The notes under the pieces were generated by a model. The model saw only the letters and a list, made by a program, of their open reading frames with translations, had not been told where the DNA came from and ran no database searches. Source: Acidobacteriota bacterium (lineage in GTDB: Bacteria > Acidobacteriota > UBA6911 > RPQK01 > JAJDTT01). Taken from it: a DNA stretch of 64,000 nucleotides. Location: the NCBI GenBank assembly GCA_028874215.1, contig JAPPLF010000080.1, positions 83,299 through 147,298 on the forward strand. The letters are read 5' to 3'. This document shows, piece by piece, positions 59,511 through 64,000 of this stretch (position 1 is the stretch's first letter; every line of letters starts with the position of its first letter). A program made the position numbers and the translations under genes.

Positions 59511-60590
59511 CTATTTCGCTGCCCTGTAGATCGGCTCACCGAGCCCGTGGTCGTAATCCTGGTAGTGGGCGGCCAGGACATCGTGTCCGAAGTCCCCGTT
59601 CCAGTCTCGCCAGACCGTGTGGCTGTGGTTGGCCCGGTTCTGGGTGTTGGCGTATTCGATGAGAAAATCGGGCGTCTGGACCCGGTAGTAGACCCCTTCT
59701 CCGGGCTGGGTCCCTCCGGCCCAGGCGAAGTGGACTTTCGCCCTGGGCGTCCCGTCGAAGCGAGCCATTCTCCCCTTGGTAATGGCGGTGGATCCGTTGG
59801 CGGCGTACTCGTGCACCAGGCTCCTCAGCGCCTGGTACTGCTCATCGGTGAGCTCCGCGGCCGCCAGCCCGGGAGGCTCGTTGACCAACCGCGCCCGCTT
59901 ATCGACGAAGCTCAGGATGTCCCTGTAGGCGACGTGTTGCACGACCGCCAAGTCGCGTTGTCCGGACTCCAGGCTCTGCAGCAACTGCTTGGCCTTGTCC
60001 TCTTCCGCGCCCAGCACCCTCAGGCCCTTGTCGGCTCCCCCGCGGACTTCGTGGGGATTGGCGCCGAGGAAGGCCGGAGTGGCGGAGACCAGCTTGCCGT
60101 CCCGGATGGTGAAGTTCAGGGAAAGATGGTGCCCTTCCAACCGCCAGCCCCAGGTCCCGGAAGCCGAAGGCTTGCCGAAAACGGTGTAGTAGTAAGCTTC
60201 CCGGTCACGGTTTCCTGAAGTGTCGTTCTCCAGGATCCGGAGGATTTCCTCCAGTTGGATCACCCCCTGAACCTTGGAGAAGCCCTGCTCGCTCGTCCCG
60301 GCCCGAAGCAGGTTGTGGGCCAGCTTCTCCTGCTTTTCGTCCATGTACTTGTAGCCGATGCCGGGCCGGGCGTAGCCGTAGGACCGCTGGTAGCCGCTGT
60401 CGGGAAAGTAGTGCCACTCCACCCGTTTCGCGCCGTCGAAGGAATACTGGGTCACGGCCTTCTGCATGGCGGAGAGGGAATCCAGGAAACGACTGGCTTC
60501 TCTGATCATGGCTTCACCATCCCCAGACGCACCGGAGGACGCAACCAGGGAGGCGGCGCCCAGCAACAGGACCAAGAGTCGAAGTCTCAT
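59511..60590 (-). CDS. DUF3500 secreted protein
   Basis: The 359-aa protein starts at the ATG at 60590 with a signal peptide (LRLLVLLLGAASLVASSG). It matches DUF3500: MQKAVTQYSFDGAKRVEWH near the start, FGKPSASGTWGWRLEGHH in the middle and ANTQNRANHSHTVWRDWNGDFG near the end. DUF3500 has no established enzymatic role. The adjacent symporter and dehydrogenase genes give only weak context. Confidence 0.88.
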   Translation of the reverse strand: MRLRLLVLLLGAASLVASSGASGDGEAMIREASRFLDSLSAMQKAVTQYSFDGAKRVEWHYFPDSGYQRSYGYARPGIGYKYMDEKQEKLAHNLLRAGTSEQGFSKVQGVIQLEEILRILENDTSGNRDREAYYYTVFGKPSASGTWGWRLEGHHLSLNFTIRDGKLVSATPAFLGANPHEVRGGADKGLRVLGAEEDKAKQLLQSLESGQRDLAVVQHVAYRDILSFVDKRARLVNEPPGLAAAELTDEQYQALRSLVHEYAANGSTAITKGRMARFDGTPRAKVHFAWAGGTQPGEGVYYRVQTPDFLIEYANTQNRANHSHTVWRDWNGDFGHDVLAAHYQDYDHGLGEPIYRAAK

Positions 60591-60766
60591 CAGATCGCTC
60601 CATATGGTTCGAAGTGGTTCGCCGCCCCAGGGCCCCGGGTCGGGGGCGACCGGCGGTCGATTATATCCGGCGGATGAGGTTCCCGCCACCGGAGGACGGC
60701 CGGCGGCCGGCTTCCTTCCGGTTCGGTCCGGCCAGGCGACGCAATGCCGAAGGATCAGGGGACGAC

Positions 60767-61852
60767 TCAGGACTCAACGAATTGCGGAGGATCGATCCCG
60801 AACTTCCGGCTGGTCTCCTCGATCCAGGGGAGCACCGCGGGAGACACGGGTATGCCGTGGCGGACCCGGTGTTCGCAGGTCCGGTGCTCCAGCTCCCCGG
60901 GGATCAGGACCTGGTCTTGACCGGCTACGGTAGGTGTCCGGTGCAGGGTATCGATCAAGTCATCCATCATGGCCTTGAACCGGGCCGCCGGCTGGAACGC
61001 GGAAACGTCGATGGCCGCCACCCAGTGGTAATTCTCTCCGGCCACGATGCGGGGGCCGATGTTGCCGCCGGCCAGCACGCCGCAGAGAATCTCCACGATC
61101 AGTCCCAGCCCGTAGCCTTTGTGGCCGCCGTGGAGGAGACCTGCCCCGCCCAGTGGCAGGTGCGATCCGGACTGGAGACCGACGGTGGCATCCGTCAAGG
61201 GATCTCCTTGCTCGTCCACCATCCAACCTTCGGGCATCTTCTTCCTGGCCAGGTGGGAGAGATAGACCTTGCCTCCGGAGACCACGGTGGTGGCCATGTC
61301 CAGCTCGAAAGGGGGATGTTTCCCGGCAGGCGCCGCCATGCTCATGGGATTGGTGCCCAGACGCGCCTTGCGGCCGAAGGTGGGGACGGCGGCCGGCATG
61401 GTGCTGGTCATGGTGAGGCCGATCATGTCCTGGGCCACGGCCATGAGGGGATAGAAGGCGCACATTCCCAGGTGCGTGCTCCGGGTCACCGAGACCATGC
61501 CGATGCCGTGGGTGCGAGCCCGTCCGATGGCCAGCTCCATGGCTTCCCAGGCCGCCACCTGGCCGAAGCCCCAGTCGCCGTCCAGCAGCAGAGCGGCGCC
61601 CTGGTCCCGGAGGATCTTCAGGTTCGGCTTCAGGTTGATCTCTTGCAGGTTGGGCTTGACCTGCTCGATGCGGTCCAGGTAGGGCTGGACACAGACGAAG
61701 ACCCCGTGCGTGTCGACCCCTCTCAGGTCGGCCTTGATCATGACCTCGGTGACCCGCTCCGCATCCCGGGGCGGAGTCCCCTTGGCCAGGAGTATCTGCT
61801 CGGTCCAGCGGCGGAGGGGTCCGGCGTGGACGTAGGTTTCAGATGCGGTCAT
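60767..61852 (-). CDS. Ldh-family (malate/L-lactate/ureidoglycolate) dehydrogenase
   Basis: The 361-aa protein belongs to the NAD(P)-dependent Ldh/type-2 malate dehydrogenase fold: VDTHGVFVCVQPYLDR, LDGDWGFGQVAAWEAME, VSVTRSTHLGMCAFYP (nucleotide region), GTNPMSMAAPAG and GHKGYGLGLIVEILCG. It oxidises a 2-hydroxy acid such as malate, lactate or a sugar-derived hydroxy acid. It lies 49 bases after the aldo/keto reductase gene in a catabolic operon with an SSS symporter. Confidence 0.93.
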   Translation of the reverse strand: MTASETYVHAGPLRRWTEQILLAKGTPPRDAERVTEVMIKADLRGVDTHGVFVCVQPYLDRIEQVKPNLQEINLKPNLKILRDQGAALLLDGDWGFGQVAAWEAMELAIGRARTHGIGMVSVTRSTHLGMCAFYPLMAVAQDMIGLTMTSTMPAAVPTFGRKARLGTNPMSMAAPAGKHPPFELDMATTVVSGGKVYLSHLARKKMPEGWMVDEQGDPLTDATVGLQSGSHLPLGGAGLLHGGHKGYGLGLIVEILCGVLAGGNIGPRIVAGENYHWVAAIDVSAFQPAARFKAMMDDLIDTLHRTPTVAGQDQVLIPGELEHRTCEHRVRHGIPVSPAVLPWIEETSRKFGIDPPQFVES

Positions 61853-61901
61853 GGTCCTGCCTCTTGCTTCTTCGACACTGTCGGCATCTTGGTCCCCCGG
61901 A

Positions 61902-62813
61902 CTATGCGTTGGGCCACTGTCTCATGTCCAGAAGCCGCCGAGGAACCTCGATGACGGCTCGGTCGATCTCCTCCATGGTCTCCCGGCTCAACTCCCCTTG
62001 ACCGATCCAAGCCAGGTTGTCCTCCAATTGTGCAAGGGTCTCAAGACCGGCCAGCACGCCGAGGACGCCGGGAAGGGATGCGACATAGCGAAGCGCCAGG
62101 GAGGCCAGGCCCTGGTCTCCCGCGATGCGGGCCAGACGGCGGCGGACGGGATGCAGATCCTGAAGAAAGTCGGGCAGGTCGTCATCGGACAGTCCCAGAA
62201 CGCCCTGCAGATAGACGCTGCGGACAAACACCGAGATGCCCTGCCGCTCCGCCCGGACCGGGATCTCGCATTTCAGGAAACGCCGGTCCAGGACGTTCAG
62301 GGGAACCTGGATCGCTTCGATTCCCTCCAGGGACAGGGCCTCCAGCGCCTGTTCCGGTTCGTAGACCGAAACTCCCACGTGTTCGACGTAACCCTTCTCC
62401 TTCAGGGCCAGTGCGGCGTCCAGATAGGGCAGATCGTCGTAGCGGTGAAAAAGGCAGAGGGGCAACCGGTCCAGTCCCAGGTTTCGAAGCGCCCGGACGA
62501 TCCCCCTTTCCAGAAACCGGTCGGGATGCTCGTCCCCGGATTGATGGACCCAGGGGAACTTGGTGATCACGAAGGCCCGGTCCCGCAATCCCAGGTCCTT
62601 CAGAGCCCGGCCCAGGACCATCTCCGACTCACCGTAGAGGGCCGCCGTGTCCAGGGCGTTCACGCCCCCCTCGAAGGCCCGTTCCAGGATCTTCAAGACG
62701 GCGCGGTAGGACGGCTGACCCACCTGGTTGGCGATGCCGTAGTCGTAGCCGAACTGGGCGGTTCCCAGCAGCAGTTGCGAAATCGTGTGTCCGTGAAACC
62801 TTACTGTCTTCAT
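61902..62813 (-). CDS. Aldo/keto reductase
   Basis: The 303-aa protein starts at the ATG at 62813 (SQLLLGTAQFGYDYG). The catalytic tetrad of AKRs is traceable: Asp and Tyr in NALDTAALYGESE, Lys in FVITKFPWV and His in LCLFHRYDD. It reduces a carbonyl group of a sugar or aldehyde with NADPH. It follows the SSS symporter gene by 14 bases, so the transported solute and this enzyme's substrate may be related. Confidence 0.93.
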   Translation of the reverse strand: MKTVRFHGHTISQLLLGTAQFGYDYGIANQVGQPSYRAVLKILERAFEGGVNALDTAALYGESEMVLGRALKDLGLRDRAFVITKFPWVHQSGDEHPDRFLERGIVRALRNLGLDRLPLCLFHRYDDLPYLDAALALKEKGYVEHVGVSVYEPEQALEALSLEGIEAIQVPLNVLDRRFLKCEIPVRAERQGISVFVRSVYLQGVLGLSDDDLPDFLQDLHPVRRRLARIAGDQGLASLALRYVASLPGVLGVLAGLETLAQLEDNLAWIGQGELSRETMEEIDRAVIEVPRRLLDMRQWPNA

Positions 62814-62827
62814 GGCGCCGCGTGCAG

Positions 62828-64000
62828 TCACCCCTCCTTGTGCTGGGTCTGAATGGTCAAGCCTTGCAGTCTCCCGGGGGGAATTCGAGTCGTCGCGAGG
62901 CTCAGCAGGTAACCCGTAACCAAAGTGACGACACTGCCCAGCGGGGCGTACCAGAGGAAGCTCATGGAGGTCCACTGGGCGGCCGCCACCACGGCGGCAA
63001 CCCCGCAAACGGCGCCGATCACGACTCCGGGGGCCGTCGTCCGGGTCGAGAGCATGCCCAGCAGGAAGATGCCCAGCAGGCTCCCGGTGAAGAATCCGGC
63101 CAGGGTTTTGGAGGCGTTCAGAATGCCGGAGAAAAATGAGTCGACAAATAGGGCGCATACGGTGGCCACACCGCCCCAGAAGACGGTGAAGAGGCGGGAC
63201 ACGTGCAGATTAGTCCTCTCGTCGGCCTCGGCCCGAAAATAGCGCTGGTAGAGATCCTTCATCGTGGAGGTGGAGAGGGAGTTGATGGCGGAGTCGATGG
63301 TGGACATGGCGGCTGCGAACATGGCCGCGATGAAGACTCCCGAGATCCCTGCCGGGAGTTCGTGGACGACGAAATGGGGCAGGACGGCGTCACCCTTCAG
63401 TCCCTCGGCCAAGCGGGCCGGAAACTGCTGGTAGAAGACGTAGAGGGCGCCCCCGACGAAGAGGAGCAGCAGGGCGGCGGGGACGACCATGAATGCGTTC
63501 AGGATCATGGAATTGCGGCCCGCCCGGAGCGTCGGCGTGGTCAGGTACCGCTGCAGCGTGATCTGATCCGCTCCGTACATGGACAGATGAATGAAGAAAC
63601 CGTTGATCAGTACCGCCACGAGTGTCACTTCCGCCCAACTGTTCCAACTGAGCTCGACGTGGAAGGGGCCTCCCTGGGAGGCCACCGCAACGATTTCTCC
63701 CAGGCCGCCGTCGACCCGGAGGATCAGGACGGCCGTCACGAGAATGAGTCCACCGAACAGGACAGCCGCCTGAACCACGTCGGTCCAGATGACCGCCTTC
63801 ATCCCGCCCAGGAGGGTGTAGAGCGTCGCCAGACCGCCGATAAGCAATATGGTCCAGCGTAGCTCCATTCCGGTCACGGTGGAGAGGACCAGAGAGGGTG
63901 CGTAGATGACGACGGCCAGGTAGGTTCCCCTCAGGAAGAGGAAGAGCAGGCAGGATGCGAGCCGGACCGAGGGATCGAATCGGCGTTCCAGGTACTCATA
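62828..64000 (-). CDS. Sodium:solute symporter (partial at right edge)
   Basis: The 391 codons read from the right edge include SSS-family helices (WTILLIGGLATLYTLLGGMKAVIWTDVVQ, split after LLG) and the motif YGADQITLQRYLTTPTLRAG. The ATG at 63877 is internal, because the frame continues through YEYLERRFDPSVRLAS to base 64000; the true N-terminus is outside the window. It is a second, distinct SSS transporter, ending with a long C-terminal helix region and no FHA-like domain. It starts the catabolic operon. Confidence 0.9.
   Translation of the reverse strand, partial: YEYLERRFDPSVRLASCLLFLFLRGTYLAVVIYAPSLVLSTVTGMELRWTILLIGGLATLYTLLGGMKAVIWTDVVQAAVLFGGLILVTAVLILRVDGGLGEIVAVASQGGPFHVELSWNSWAEVTLVAVLINGFFIHLSMYGADQITLQRYLTTPTLRAGRNSMILNAFMVVPAALLLLFVGGALYVFYQQFPARLAEGLKGDAVLPHFVVHELPAGISGVFIAAMFAAAMSTIDSAINSLSTSTMKDLYQRYFRAEADERTNLHVSRLFTVFWGGVATVCALFVDSFFSGILNASKTLAGFFTGSLLGIFLLGMLSTRTTAPGVVIGAVCGVAAVVAAAQWTSMSFLWYAPLGSVVTLVTGYLLSLATTRIPPGRLQGLTIQTQHKEG

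Overview
The window is GC-rich, densely coded bacterial chromosome with short intergenic gaps, many ATGA-type overlaps and almost no mobile DNA. I saw no rRNA, tRNA, CRISPR array, transposase or phage gene. A GWxTD protein, an Oar-like TonB-dependent receptor with a carboxypeptidase-regulatory N-terminus, CRTAC1/ASPIC-UnbV propeller proteins, very large TPR lipoproteins and many secreted hydrolases together suggest a Gram-negative member of the Acidobacteriota. That assignment is an inference from gene content, not a database result.

Layout. 1-9.4 kb: the tail of a secreted protein, a class-III aminotransferase, a lipoprotein cyclophilin, an SDR, an FAH-family enzyme, an M32 carboxypeptidase, a GlcD-like oxidase, a NamZ-type muramidase and an orphan DUF433 protein. 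9.4-19.3 kb: an MTA phosphorylase / PfkB kinase / TPR operon, a TonB receptor, and a MetE-like / MeaB / methylmalonyl-CoA epimerase / MBL-fold operon. 19.4-26.1 kb: a CehA/McbA-type PHP hydrolase pair, an outer-membrane lipoprotein-carrier-like protein, a second PfkB kinase, RadC, an RRM protein and an O-methyltransferase.

26.2-47.3 kb is the most distinctive part. Nine consecutive secreted or envelope genes are built from a few recurring modules. There are two lipoproteins combining a c-type haem motif, a complete PHM-like two-copper ligand set and TPRs. There are three CRTAC1-like FG-GAP/ASPIC-UnbV proteins, one fused to a cysteine-less SCO-like domain. There are three TPR modules, of which two stand alone and one is fused, ending in the same CRxPWxxDDPxFSP tail. 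A GWxTD protein, another TPR protein and an Oar-like receptor complete the set. The arrangement looks like two duplicated copies of one extracytoplasmic copper/haem system around the receptor.

47.3-64 kb: a GH51 arabinofuranosidase, a small membrane-protein operon (DUF6677-like, a 56-aa protein, VanZ), a ZIP transporter, a K+ channel, 2-oxoacid:ferredoxin oxidoreductase (KorAB), protoporphyrinogen oxidase, an FGE-type lipoprotein, an SSS symporter carrying an FHA-like domain, a DUF3500 protein, and a catabolic operon (Ldh-family dehydrogenase, aldo/keto reductase, a second SSS symporter running off the right edge).
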